Positions 35,952 to 47,253 are shown, counted from the stretch's first letter. The stretch: DNA of 64,000 nucleotides from Metamycoplasma subdolum (GCF_033546815.1 NZ_CP137846.1:1-64000); one strand, 5' to 3'. The notes: generated by a model not told the origin, from the letters alone. Translations and numbers: made by a program.

Positions 35952-37223
35952 TTAGTTTCTTAAAAGCCCAATTGGAACTACTAAAATTCCATCTTTTGTA
36001 ATAAAAGATTCACCTTCTGCAGTGATAATCATTAAAAAAGAAGGCTTGTTTTTTTCTCCATTTTTTAACTTATCTTTTAGTTTCAGCAATGTATTTGTCG
36101 CTTCTTCTATATGTCCAAGACCCATTTTGATTTCAATAAGTCCATATCTTCCGTCATTTAAAACAAAAACTGCATCACATTCTAAATTTTGTTTATCACG
36201 ATAATAATAGATTTGGCCGTTTATTGATTCGGCATATATTTTTAAATCTCTAATTACTAAAGATTCAAATAAAAATCCTAAATAATTAAAGTCATTTAAT
36301 AATGACTTAGGATTAAGTCCTTTAATTGCAATTGCAATAGAAGGATCAACAAAGCCAAGTTTTTCTGAAGTTCTAATTATTGTTTTAGATCTTATGTTTG
36401 GAGTTCAGGCTTCAGTGTTTTCAATAATAAATATTTTTTCTAATGCATTAATATAATTACTGATTGTTTTGGTTGATAAATCACTTCCGTTTGATTGATT
36501 AACATCATTTGCTATTGTTGAAATTGAAGTTGGTGTTTGGATGTTTCTTGCAAATGACTGCAACATTTTTCTTACTTTTGTTGGATTTTTAACCACGCCA
36601 TCAATTCTATTAATATCACTTTTTATAGTTTGATCAATATATCTAAGATTTGCTTTTAGTGCCAATTCAACATCAAGATCAATATTTGAAGGTCATCCTC
36701 CAACACAGATTCTTTCAATTACGCCATCTAATTTTAATTCGGAAGAAGCATTCACAAAACTATTCTTTGCATCATCAAAAATAGATTTAAAAGAAATTAG
36801 ACCTTTTGAATGTTCAGACTCAAAAAGGGATAAAGGACGCATTCTTATTCTAGACATTCTTCCAACACCGCTATGTTTGACTAAATTATCTTTTAGAACA
36901 GATGAACCTGTTAATATAAATAAACCTTTTTGGTTTCTTTGATCAATCTCAAAGCGAACGCCATCAAAAAGTATAGGATAGTCTTGAAACTCATCTAACA
37001 AAATTGGAGTTTCACCCTTAAATAACAATGACGGTTTAGTCTTTATAAGCTCTTCATAATAATTCTTTTTATCAATATCATTTAAGAAAATATGAGTTTT
37101 TGATAAAAGCTTTGATGTTTCAGTTTTTCCACAATATTTAGGTCCTTCGATTAAAACTCCACCCACAAGTTTGAGTTCATCTTCAATAACATCGTCCAGT
37201 ATTCTTTTGTAGTATTTTTTCAT
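35952..37223 (-). CDS. AAA ATPase with DUF4143 C-terminus, first
   Basis: A 423-residue protein of the AAA_14/DUF4143 type, widespread in host-associated and small bacteria and of unknown role. Walker A is GPKYCGKT near 27-34, Walker B is ILLDEFQD near 73-80, and LTGSSVL near 104 is the sensor region. The DUF4143 part begins near 170 and ends in a PD-(D/E)xK-like fold with ECDAVF and LIEIKMG near 370-385. It is preceded by a three-unit repeat at 37271-37333. Three UGA Trp codons. Confidence 0.85.
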
Positions 37224-37270
37224 TTTTCTTCCTTAATTTTATTAACTAAATTTTAACATATTTAATTCAA

Positions 37271-37333
37271 ACTTCCGCATTTGGCTCAAATTCACTTCCG
37301 CATTTGGCTCGATTTTACTTCCTTATTTGGCTT
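37271..37333 (-). repeat. Three tandem copies of a 17-base repeat, 23-base period
   Basis: The units (plus-strand ACTTCCGCATTTGGCTC) lie at 37271-37287, 37294-37310 and 37317-37333. The first two are identical and the third differs at two or three bases. The spacers are six bases. They lie about 50 bases upstream of the first AAA/DUF4143 gene, where an operator or iteron-like binding array would be placed. Confidence 0.85.
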
Positions 37334-37407
37334 ATTTTTCACTGAAAAGTTTGACAAAATTTAAAAAATGTTTCATCTTCATTGAAATATTTTTAAAAAA
37401 AAGTAAA

Positions 37408-38201
37408 ATGTTTCATTTAAAATAAGACCATTTGTTTATAAAGAAATTATTGAATATGCTAGAGAATTAAACTTTGCTTCTGAAATTAATGATTATCTTA
37501 TTTGGGGAGGTTTTCCTAAAAGATTTGAATTTCATGATAGCAAAGAAAATCAAATCAGGTATTTAAGCGAAATAGATTCAACGATAATTTTTCATGACTT
37601 AATTTCAAGATATAAAATTAAAAAAGAGACTTTGTTTAGAAAAATTGTTAATTATGTATTGAAAAACAATGCAAGAATTTTTTCATCAAAATCTATTCAT
37701 AACTATATTAAAACTAAATATTACAATTGTTCAATTAATACAATAATTAAATATATTAATTGTTTAAAAGAGGCATTTGCAATTGAAGAAATAGCACAAT
37801 ATTATTCAAAGGCTAAGAAGGAACTTGCTTATTATGGCAAGCTATACAACACTGATGTTTGCTTTAATTCTTTGAGAGTAGAAGCTAGCAGATATGATAT
37901 TGAACATAATTTAGAAAATATTGTATACAATGAACTTTTATACATGGGATATAGCGTAAAAACGTTTACAATTAATGGATCTGAAATTGACTTTCTTTGT
38001 GAAAAGGATAATAAAAAAATCTATGTTCAAGTTGCTTATAGTGTTGCTAATGAAAATACATATTCAAGAGAAATGAAAGCATTCTCAATATTAGATAATA
38101 TTAATCAAAAAATATTAATCACTAATGATTCCATTGATTATTCAACTTCAACAGTAAAACACATCAAATTACCAGACTTTTTACTCCTTGAAGAACTCTA
38201 G
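37408..38201 (+). pseudogene. DUF4143-type ATPase lacking its ATPase half
   Basis: The open frame of about 263 residues, beginning KIRPFVYKEIIEYAREL, corresponds to the C-terminal portion of AAA_14/DUF4143 proteins: GGFPKRFEF, ISRYKIKKETLF, SSKSIHNYI, NIVYNELLYMGYSV, and the nuclease-like ending with EIDFLCE and IYVQVAYSV. No Walker motifs lie upstream; a stop codon precedes the frame and no credible start exists. It is on the opposite strand from the neighbour at 35952 and unlike it in sequence, so it is a separate member beheaded by deletion. Confidence 0.75.
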
Positions 38202-38369
38202 TTTTTGAATTTTTGCCTTCAAAAAATCATTCATTTTTTAATTTCTCACAAAAAATAGAATTAAAAAAGGACTTTTTGTAAGCAAAAAAATCAAATTAAA
38301 CAATTTAAATGAATATATTAACTTTAAATTTAAAATATTATTAATTAAATTTTTTATGAAAGGTAATTT

Positions 38370-38690
38370 ATGGATAACGAAAAACCAAATAAACTGCTAT
38401 TTCTTCTATATCTAATTTTCCATTGTGTAATGTTGCCAATGGCAAACTTACTTCTATGAATCTTTGCTATTTTAGAAAGTGAAAAATTAACTAATAAGAA
38501 AACTAGACTTTTCATTATTTTAGCAGTAATTCCAATTGCTGGATATGTATTAGGTATCATTGGTGCTATCTGAGCTTTACAAGAAATCAATAGAGCCGAA
38601 AATGAAGAAAAATGAAGAATGACTGGTGCTTGACCCAACCCTAACCAATCAAGTAACACTTTCGAACAACAAAATCCAACTCAAAAATAA
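38370..38690 (+). CDS. Small membrane protein with Gln/Asn-rich tail, first
   Basis: A 106-residue protein with two membrane spans: LLFLLYLIFHCVMLPMANLLLW near 9-30 and LFIIILAVIPIAGYVLGII-like near 45-68 (exact order LFIILAVIPIAGYVLGIIGAIWAL). The tail is polar and rich in Gln, Asn, Thr and Pro. Five UGA Trp codons hide it. GAAAGG lies eight bases before the ATG. A larger protein with the same layout follows at 40263, so they may belong to one family. Unknown function. Confidence 0.65.
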
Positions 38691-38713
38691 ATTAGAATTT
38701 TAGTTTATAAATC

Positions 38714-38745
38714 AGGCGAGCAATTTGCTCGCTTTATTTTTGCTT
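38714..38745 (+). terminator. Terminator after the first Gln/Asn-rich membrane protein
   Basis: GCGAGCA pairs with TGCTCGC around a three-base loop, followed by TTTATTTTTG. Confidence 0.82.
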
Positions 38746-38864
38746 TTTTCTTGATTTATTTAATGTATAACATTAAAAAAACATAAATTAATACCGCTAT
38801 GTGTTAAAATAAAATTGTAAAAAACTGTAATTTTACAATAAATTTTTGTTAGGAGTAATGCCTT

Positions 38865-40118
38865 ATGATAAAAAGAGATTTTTATTTAAATCAATTAATT
38901 GAAAAAAGAAATTCATCAAAAGTAAAGATAATTACTGGAATTAGACGTTGCGGTAAATCTTATTTACTTTCAAAGTTATATAAAAACTATTTGTTAGAAA
39001 ATGGGGTAAAAGAAGATCAAATTATAATAGTTGAATTTGATGATGAAAAATGAGACAGCTTGCTTGAAAAAGGCAAACTTAGAACTTATATAGAACAAGC
39101 TGCTAATGATGAAAAAAAGCAATACTATATTTTTTTGGATGAGATTCAACTTGTTGAAAATTTTGTTAGAGCAGTAAACTCTTTAAATAAGCATGAAAAT
39201 TATGATATTTATATAACAGGTTCTAACTCAAAGTTTTTGTCAAAGGATATTAATGATGAATTCAAAGATCGTGGAACTGAAATTAATGTTAGACCGCTTT
39301 CATTTTCAGAATTTTATGATGCTTTTGAAGGGGACAAAAGATATGCACTTAAAACTTATTTAAAATTTGGAGGAATGCCTGGATTGTTTGAAGAGAAAAC
39401 TGAACTTGCAAAGGAAAATTATTTAGATAACTTAATGAAAAAAGTTTACATTGATGATATAAAAAGCAACATTAATACTTCTTTAGTATCTGAACTTTCA
39501 GCCACAGTCGATGCACTTTGTTCTGTTACAGGTAATTTAACAAACGCTTTGAATATGGCAAATTACTTAGCAACAAATAGAAAAATCTCAGTTAATTATC
39601 AAACTATTGAAAAATTCTTTGAAGGTATAACTAATGCATTCCTTTTTGATCAAGTTAAAAGATATAACATAAAAGGCAAAGAATATTTAATGACTCCATC
39701 AAAATTTTATTGCCAAGACATTGGGCTTAGAAATGTGAGAATAAATTTTAGGGAACCAAATGAAGGATTTTTAATTGAAAACATAGTCTACAATGAACTT
39801 AAAACCAGAGGTTATCGTGTTGATGTTGGCTTTATTGAACAAAGAGCCAAAAACAAAGACGATAAGATGGTATATAAACAACTTGAAGTTGATTTTATAG
39901 CAAGAATTTCAAGTAAAGAATATTATATTCAAATAATGGATAACAAACCTGAAGGGAGTCACTTAGATAATGAGTATGATGCTTTAATTAAAATTCCAAA
40001 TTCTTTCAAAAAGATAATTGTTATCAATCATCTTTTCAACTCATTTTATGATGAAAACGGAATTTTAAATATTTCGTTGGAAGAATTTTTATTGAATAAA
40101 AATAGTCTAGATTTATAA
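38865..40118 (+). CDS. AAA ATPase with DUF4143 C-terminus, second
   Basis: A 417-residue intact member of the AAA_14/DUF4143 family. ITGIRRCGKSYLLSKL with Walker A near 24-33, YIFLDEIQLVENF near 85-97 (Walker B), DIYITGSNSKFLS near 112, a GGMPGL motif near 168, and a C-terminal nuclease-like part with LEVDFIAR and YYIQIMDN near 345-365. AGGAG precedes ATG 38865; an out-of-frame ATG at 38858 would run to an early stop. One UGA Trp. This architecture is often seen in several copies per genome; target unknown. Confidence 0.88.
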
Positions 40119-40262
40119 AGGGCAAAAACAAAAAAGCTAACATTCGTAATTTTTATTTTTTAATCTTAAATAGAGTAAAGAAAATTGCATTTTTTTGTTT
40201 AAAAATGTTATTTTTTGCCCGTATTGCCAGAATGAGTTTTATTTTGATAAAATAAAAATGTT

Positions 40263-40796
40263 ATGCAAGAAGTATTAAATCAACCAAATATGCAAATTAA
40301 AGAACCTAAAAAACAAAGAAAAGCTTTTTATATTGTTTTTATAGTCTTTTTAGCTATTTCATTATTGTTTAAGCCGTGAATTTTGGCTAGTTTTTTAGGC
40401 CTAGTTCAAAATGATAAAATAGAGTATATGTGAGAATACACATTAATTGGAATGGCAATTATGTGATTAATTGTTGAATTTTCATTTTGAATAATTTGTA
40501 TTGTTGAATCAAGCAGATTAAAAGATAAAATACCAATGATTTTAATCATTCTTTATATTATTAATCCTGCCGGAAATATATTAGCAATTATTGGTTCTTC
40601 TTTAGCAATACATGATGCTAAAAAAGAAGAAAAGAAAAATATGCAACCAAATTTTCAATTTCCTTTTAATTATCAACAAACAAACAATATGCCAAATAAT
40701 CAAACATTCAATAATAGGCAAAATCCAAACCTTGATGAATGAAAAGAATTCAAGAATAATAGTGATAACTCAACACCACCAAAAAATCAAACTTAG
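40263..40796 (+). CDS. Small membrane protein with Gln/Asn-rich tail, second
   Basis: A 177-residue protein with a short basic N-terminus, three hydrophobic spans (FYIVFIVFLAISLLF near 23-37, TLIGMAIMWLIVEFSFWIIC near 60-80, and MILIILYIINPAGNILAIIG near 92-111), and a polar tail rich in Asn, Gln and Pro. It resembles the 38370 protein in layout. Seven UGA Trp codons. No ribosome site is clear; later Met codons are possible starts. Unknown function. Confidence 0.6.
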
Positions 40797-40813
40797 TTTA
40801 AAATTGAAGAAAA

Positions 40814-40840
40814 GAAAATGGACTATTGTCCATTTTTTTT
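40814..40840. terminator. Bidirectional terminator before apt
   Basis: AAATGGAC pairs with GTCCATTT around a four-base loop, flanked by A and by nine T. It separates the plus-strand membrane gene from the minus-strand apt. Confidence 0.88.
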
Positions 40841-41349
40841 TACTCTTTAATAAATATTAAACTTTCAACATTTGTGTTAAGTTTTTTTCTAGCATCAAAG
40901 CCTTCAAGTTCCATTAAAACAATAATTTTTAATACTTCAACTTCTTGATCTTTTAAAAGTTTCATAATTGCTTTCAATGTTCCGCCTGTCGCCAAAACAT
41001 CATCAATAATAACTGCTTTTTGGCCAGGCTTTACTATTCCTTTTTGAATTTCTAGTACACTTCTTCCATATTCAAGTCCATAGTTGCATCTAACAACTTC
41101 TCCAGGAAGTTTACCAGCTTTTCTAACCATAATAAATGGTTTTTTTAATCTTGCAGCAACTGGAGTTCCAAATAAAAATCCTCTAGCATCAGGCCCAACA
41201 ATAACATCTGCATCTTTAGCAAGTTCAGCCATTTTTTCAATGGTATAAGACAATGCTTCACCGTTTGCTAATAGTAAAGAAATGTCCTTAAATTTAATCC
41301 CTTTTTCAGGAAAATCTTCTACAGTTCTAATGTATTTTTTTAAATCCAT
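40840..41349 (-). CDS. apt: Adenine phosphoribosyltransferase
   Basis: Apt makes AMP from adenine and PRPP, recovering adenine released by mtnN and from the medium. The 169-residue protein has the start KKYIRTVEDFPEKGIKFKDI, DARGFLFG near 54-61, KAGKLPGEV near 77 and the PRPP motif VIIDDVLATGGTL near 113-125. Normal length and no TGA. It is divergent from the RNase J paralogue. Confidence 0.96.
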   Translation of the reverse strand: MDLKKYIRTVEDFPEKGIKFKDISLLLANGEALSYTIEKMAELAKDADVIVGPDARGFLFGTPVAARLKKPFIMVRKAGKLPGEVVRCNYGLEYGRSVLEIQKGIVKPGQKAVIIDDVLATGGTLKAIMKLLKDQEVEVLKIIVLMELEGFDARKKLNTNVESLIFIKE

Positions 41350-41525
41350 AACTCATATATTATAAAGCAAAAGCACTTAAATTTGATAGTTAGACTTTTG
41401 TAAAAAAAATACTAATTTTTAACAATTTTTTAAAATAAGTTAAACTTTATTATAGATACAAAAGTTAAAGTAATTGTTAGTTAGCATTAGCTAAGATTTC
41501 ACATTAATAATTTGGAGGGTATAAA

Positions 41526-43178
41526 ATGAACAGGATTAACTTTTTTTCATTAGGTGGATTAGATGAAAATGGCAAAAATGCTTATATTTTAGATATAAAT
41601 GGGAAAATTTTCATTATCAACTCAGGAACAAAAGTGCCCATTAATTCACATAGCGGAATTGACACTTTAATTTGTGATTATGAATATTTAGAAAAAAGAA
41701 AAAAAGATATAGTTGGACTATTTTTAACTGATATTCATAATGAAAATTTTTCAGCAATTCCTTGACTTTTAATGAAAATAAAAGGCTTAAAAATTTTCAC
41801 ATCCCCTTTTAATAAAATAGTTTTAAGCGACAGAATAAGCAAGTATAACATTGACCCAACAACTTATGAAATTAAAACAATTCATCAACCCTTAACTTTC
41901 AATGAAGTTGTGGTTACTGGATTTGAAATTGCAGGTTCATTGCCTGGACAACTTGGTTTTAATTTCTGTGTTGATGAAGGAAATATACTTTTCCTTACAA
42001 GCTTTGTTCATGGCAATTTAGGCCCTTATGGAACTACTGATTTAAATAAGATCAAATCTGTTTTAAAAGGTAAACCTGTTCAACTTTTAATTATGGATTC
42101 AGGACACTCTAACTATCCTGGAAAAAGCATTGACAAACTTTGAATTAGTAAAAAAATTGAATACAAATTTAGAGAAGCAAGTCCTGATCAAAGAATCATT
42201 GTTGGTGTTTATGATGAAGATATGATCACTGCACATGAAGTCTTGATTTTAGCCAAAAGATACAACCGTCCTGTAATTACTTATGGTAGAACTTATTCTC
42301 AACTTATTAATTTAGTTTCTAAAATTAATACTAAATTAGAATGACCTGAATTTGTTGATTATCGTGCTGCTAATGACGTTAAAAATGCTGTCATTCTAGT
42401 AACTGGAGCAATTGAAAGACTTTATACAAGATTTATTAGAATCGCTTCAAATAATGATGTTTATTTAAAACTAAAACCAACAGATGCATGTATTCTAATC
42501 GCACCTCCTGTTAATGGACTTGAAGTTAATTATGCTTTAACTTTAGATGAAATTGCTAGAAATACTAATAATTTGATAGAACTTGGAAGTAGTGAATACT
42601 ATTCTTGCAATCCAGCAAGACAAGATATTTATGATTTTGTCAAAGAACTTAGACCAAAATATTTTATTCCTATTCAAGGCCTTTACCGTTATATGGTAGT
42701 TGCCACTCAAATTGCTCGTGAAGCAGGAGCGAATATGGCAAATTGTATTGTGCTTCAAAACGGAAAAGTTGCTGAATTTAAAGACTTCAAACTTGAAAGT
42801 CAAAAGCATACAATTAGACCAACTGGAGATATTGTAATTGATGGTTTTGGTATTGGTGATATTAGCCATGAAGTAATCCGCGAAAGAGAAAATTTGTCAA
42901 GAGATGGCGTAATTGCCTTATCAGTTTTAGTAGATTATCGTAAAAAAATTCCCCTAAATAAACTTCAAATTGATTCTTTGGGTATTATTACTAAAGATAA
43001 CAAGGAATTAATTGAAAAAATTATTGAAGATCAATTTAAAAAAGAATTTGAAGGTAAAAAACCAAAAGAAATTAACCTAAAAGATATTCAAGAAAGACTA
43101 AGAAAAACTTTAAAGCGTAAAATTTATAAGAGTATTGATAAAGAACCAATTATTGTTATTACTTTATACGAAATTTAG
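41526..43178 (+). CDS. RNase J paralogue without metal-binding motifs
   Basis: A 550-residue protein that aligns in layout with RNase J (start with LGGLDENGKNAYIL, beta-CASP part, C-terminal domain with IGDISHEVI and RDGVIALSVLV). The catalytic positions are gone: where RNase J has HxHxDH this has LTDIHNENFSAI, TGDFRFD is LTSFVHGN, SDSTNA is MDSGHSN, and PYHGE is PIQGLY. It is probably an inactive RNase J2-like partner of the enzyme at 29106. Ribosome site TTGGAGGG. Three UGA Trp codons. Confidence 0.88.
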
Positions 43179-43180
43179 TT

Positions 43181-44545
43181 ATGGAAACAAAAGAAACACA
43201 AGAAGTAAAAACTGAAAATACCTTAAGTTTGAAAAAAGAAAAAGAAAAAATTAAGGTTGAAAACAAGTATCGTGTTTGACAAGATACTGATTTTCTTTGA
43301 TTAATTCTTTTTTTCTTTACAGTTTTTATGACTATCATTTCCTTTTTGAACATCAAAGGATTAACAAGCATCCACAGTTATTCAATTAATGTTCTTTTTG
43401 GAATGTTTTCTATCCTATTTTATGTATGAGCGATGCTCTTTTGTTTAAAGAAAATTTTCAAGCTCAAAAACACTTATTCGTTTAAGATTTTGCATTTTAG
43501 TTTATGAAGATTAACCTTGTTTTTTGTGGCCACAGTTTTCTTTTCAAGTGTGATTTATTTTGTAAGTAAAGGTGTGCGTGATTACAAACCTTCTGAAACA
43601 TTTTCAAAAATTTTTGATGCTTGATTTGAAGAATTTAAATCAACTAATAATGTAGCATTGCCATACAAATACACTGCCGGCGTTTTAGGAACTTTTGGAT
43701 ATAGTTTATTTACAATTGCAGGTGGAAAAATTGGTACTGCTTTAGGATTTATTTTTACAACTTTAATTCTAGTTGGAAGCCTTGTACTTTTCTTCATTAG
43801 TGATACTCATTTAGCATTAATTAGTTTATCTAAAAAAGTTAGAGAAAAAGCAAAAGCAGATCTTCTTGCTAAAAAATCAAGTGATGCAAAGGCTAAATTA
43901 AAAGTTGGCAAAAAATTTGAAGAAAAAATGCAAGAACAAAAACTTGCTAACGAAAATGTTATCAAAAAAATTAATGAAGACAAGGCTTTAAAACTTGCTG
44001 AAGATGAGAAAAATCAAACCTTAATTAAGAAGCTTGAGAAGACAACTGCAACAATTTCAAACCCAGCATTACAAGAGTATGAAAAAGTTCAAAAAGAGGA
44101 AGAAAAATTAAGCTCAAATGCTTCTGATTTTATCCAACAAAATACTCTTGAAAGAGAAATCAGCAAGCAAGAAATGAATCAAAAAATTAAAGCTGGAAAA
44201 CAAAATCAAGTTCCAGAAATTAATCAAGATTTAGTTATTACTTCAGAATTAGATTTTAATATTGATGATTTTAATGATGATGTTTCATTAACCCAAGATG
44301 ATGCAAGCAAAACCATTGATATTTCAAAACTTTCAAATGATTATGTTTCTAAACATGTTGATGAAAAAGAATTCAAAAAATATACTCAAGATTTAAGCAA
44401 AACAATTACTCTTGATGCACAGTTTAAAAAATTCGAAAAAACCCGTGAATTAAGCAGAAAAATGGAAAAACCAAAACCCGAAACTGTTGAACAAAACAAA
44501 CAAAAACGTTATTCTTTATTTGAGGATGATGAAGACTTCTTTTAG
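43181..44545 (+). CDS. FtsK/SpoIIIE-type membrane domain protein without motor
   Basis: A 454-residue protein with a cytosolic start, about four membrane spans (near 43-60, 75-97, 110-130, and 165-205) and a long charged, helical C-terminus. The segment AGVLGTFGYSLFTIAGGKIG near 165-184 and following spans match the pattern of the FtsK/SpoIIIE membrane domain. No ATPase motor (Walker A, gamma domain) follows; the rest is coiled and acidic. It starts two bases after the RNase J paralogue, so they are co-transcribed. Many UGA Trp codons. The FtsK link is inferred from pattern, not alignment. Confidence 0.6.
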
Positions 44546-44561
44546 GAAGTCTTTTTTATAT
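44530..44561 (+). terminator. Terminator overlapping the end of the FtsK-like gene
   Basis: AAGACTTC pairs with GAAGTCTT and is followed by TTTTTT. The left arm lies in the last codons of the gene. Confidence 0.85.
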
Positions 44562-44611
44562 TTCTCTAATTTTTTTTGAAAATTGTAAAATTATGAGTGA
44601 AGGAGAATAAA

Positions 44612-46524
44612 ATGGCAAAAGAAAAAGAAGAAAAAAATAAATATTCTATCGACAAAATTAAGCCAACGGATAAAATTGATTTTAACAATCTATTCAAAAA
44701 TCCAACTCAAGATTTTTATACTAAAGTTGCTAAAGAATACGAAAATTCTTTTAACAAAGTTTTAAAAGAAATCACAGGTGGAAAAGAAGAAAAAATTTAT
44801 GAAGAAAGAGTTGACAAAATCAACACTAATATTCAAGATTTTAGAGGAAAAATTGAAGAAAAAAGAAAAGAACTAAAAATTAATGCAAGAAAATTTGCAA
44901 ATGCCATCATCATTATTTTTTGTTTCTTAATAATTGGACTTTTCTTTCTACCGTTTCTAATCAAAAACAACAAAATTATTAAGGAATTTAATGAATTTAC
45001 TTCAAATCAAGAAGCTGAGATAAAGAAATCTTATGTTGAAAAAGGTAGGGTTGTTTTTGAATTCTTTGGTGGGTTCAACTTAGAAGAAATGCGAAATTTA
45101 GTTTTAAAAACTTTTAACTTTTATAGCATTCCAGAATTTGACTCACGTGATTTTTTTATTGTAAGTCAATTAAAAGGATTTATAGGATTTGACCTTGCTG
45201 AAAAATTTGACTTTAGAAATAGTTATATTTACAACGTCTTATATAAAGAACTTGAATTCCAAAATATCATCACTAAAGGTTCAAAAACAATTACTTATTA
45301 TGTTGGCGATGAGCTAATAACTAAAACTGTTTATGCACAACACGTTGAAAAAACCCCATTTATTTATCAAAGACAAGCACTTGTTGTTCCAACTAACTAT
45401 TTACCTGAACTAAGTTTTAGATATGCACCAGGAGTTAGTGAAAAAGAAATAAAGAGAAGAAAAACTAAAGGTATTTTCACACTTGAAGATGAAGAATTTT
45501 ACAACTACTATGACTTTCAATATAATTCAAATTTAGCCATTCCTTTTGCCCAATATTTTAACGTCCTTACTCAAAAAAATATGATTGAATATGAAAAATT
45601 TGTTAGAGAAAAAGAAATTGAACCTTTAAGACTTCAAAAAATAAAAAATTGACTTTTTGCTACTAGACCAATCAATGATTTTAGCGAAGATTTAATTAAT
45701 ATAAATTGAGTTTCTACTTTCATAATTGCTTTTCCAGACAAAAACTTAAATGGATATATTCAAACTTTAAAAAATGCAATATGACAGCTAATTCAGCCAT
45801 TAATTAATATGATAACTTTAACTTACACAAATAAAAACATTGCTTCAGAATCCTTTGAGGGACTAGGAAAAAGATATCTTTCAACTTTTGCCGATTTAGA
45901 AGAAATTGGCGGAAAAGAAAAAATTCAATCAAATATCGTTTCTATCTTAAATGATTATTTCACAAGTAAAGTTTTTAACTTTAATCAAAAACATGATAAA
46001 CCTATTTACGTTTCAAGTGAAAGAGTTGGTGACTTTTCAGGCCGTGTGTTTGTTCAAGATATTCGTCTTAATTCATATTATGGAAAAAATGAAATTGATT
46101 ATGTTTCAACAGGCGGAACAACTGTTGAAGTTCCCTTTGTCAAATTTTACCCCAACTACGAGGACAAAAAATCATTCTTTACGTCTAATTTTAGATTCTC
46201 AAATCCAAATGCATATATGAAAGTTCAACCGAAATTTAGAGGCAAATTTAACTTTGGACATGAAAATCAACTTTTAAGTGAAATAATCCAAGAATATGGT
46301 GTTATGTTTAATAATGAAGCTTTAAAAAATCAAGCAGAATTTGAAGACACACTTTATGCGATTAAAAGAATTTTTGATGAAATTAAAGCTGTCAAAGATA
46401 TTGCTGTAATGGAATAACTAACCGTGGTTTAGGTCTTTACTTTGATACATGAGATTATCAAAATGACAAAGAAAATGCCAAACGAATTGTACATTCTCTA
46501 AAAACATCATTTTCGTTAGAATAA
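44612..46524 (+). CDS. DUF3137-like membrane protein, frameshifted near the end
   Basis: About 600 residues run from ATG 44612 (AAGGAG ahead) to a stop at 46415-46417. A single membrane span IIIIFCFLIIGLFFLPFLI lies near 99-117, with long soluble parts on both sides; FSGRVFVQDIRL lies near 474. Beyond the stop another frame reads ITNRGLGLYFDTWDYQND and ends at 46524, apparently the true C-terminus, so one base is missing or added near 46408-46416. The lemA neighbour and the general layout suggest DUF3137, a family often paired with LemA. The family call is inference. Confidence 0.65.
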
Positions 46525-46593
46525 TTCAAATAATTAACAAAAATTATTAAAAAATAATTTTATAATTTTAACAAAAGAAGGAAGGAAAATAAA

Positions 46594-47253
46594 ATGCTTA
46601 TTGATACAAGAAAAGAACAAGCAAAAAAAGGTTTTAACCCAAATGTTGACAATGAAGCAATTCCTGCAAAAGCATCAGGCCTTGACTGATTTTGATACAT
46701 TTTAATCTCTATTTTTACTTTAGGAATTTTTTGACTAGCAACCTGATTTAGAACCAAAAATGAACTAAATCAAAAACAAATGGTAGTAAACGAAGCTTCA
46801 TCAAACATTCAAGTTGCATTAAAGAAAAGACGTGGTATTTTAGTAAAACTAATTGACACAGTTAAAGGTTATGCACAACATGAAAAAGGAACACTAACCG
46901 AAGTTATTAAATACCGTTCAAGAATTGTTGAACTTGAAAATGTTCAAGATAACAACAAACTAGAACAAGAACTTGGAAAAATTAATAGCGGAATTAATGT
47001 TTTAATTGAAAACTATCCAACATTAAAAGCTGACAGAACCTATTTACAACTTATGAGTGAAATTTCATTAATTGAAGATGAAATTGCAAGTGCAGCAAGA
47101 ATTTACAATAGCCGCGTTCGTTCATTCAATGCTCAAATTTTTACCTGATATAGTTCAATCGTTGCTCAAAAGAATCGCCTTTACACATTGCCACATTTCC
47201 AAGCAAGTGAAGAAGAAATGAAAGATGTTGATACATCTTCATTAGTAAGCTAA
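46594..47253 (+). CDS. lemA: LemA family protein
   Basis: LemA proteins have one membrane span and an extracellular or periplasmic helical bundle; their role is unknown. The 219 residues show a cytosolic start, the span WFWYILISIFTLGIFWLATW near 36-55, then KRRGILVKLIDTVKGYAQHEKGTL near 86-109, with the typical VKxY pattern, YNSRVRSFN near 170 and IVAQKNRLYTLPHFQASEEE near the end. GAAGGAAGG precedes the ATG. Six UGA Trp codons. It follows the DUF3137-like gene closely. Confidence 0.9.

Noticed and set aside
38354-38659. Minus-strand ORF of 101 residues
   Set aside because: It is the shadow of the plus-strand membrane protein at 38370, which has a ribosome site and hydrophobic spans.
40119-40262. 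GGGCAAAAA and TTTTTGCCC as a terminator pair
   Set aside because: The arms lie about 90 bases apart, too far for a terminator hairpin, and the intervening sequence has no other pairing.
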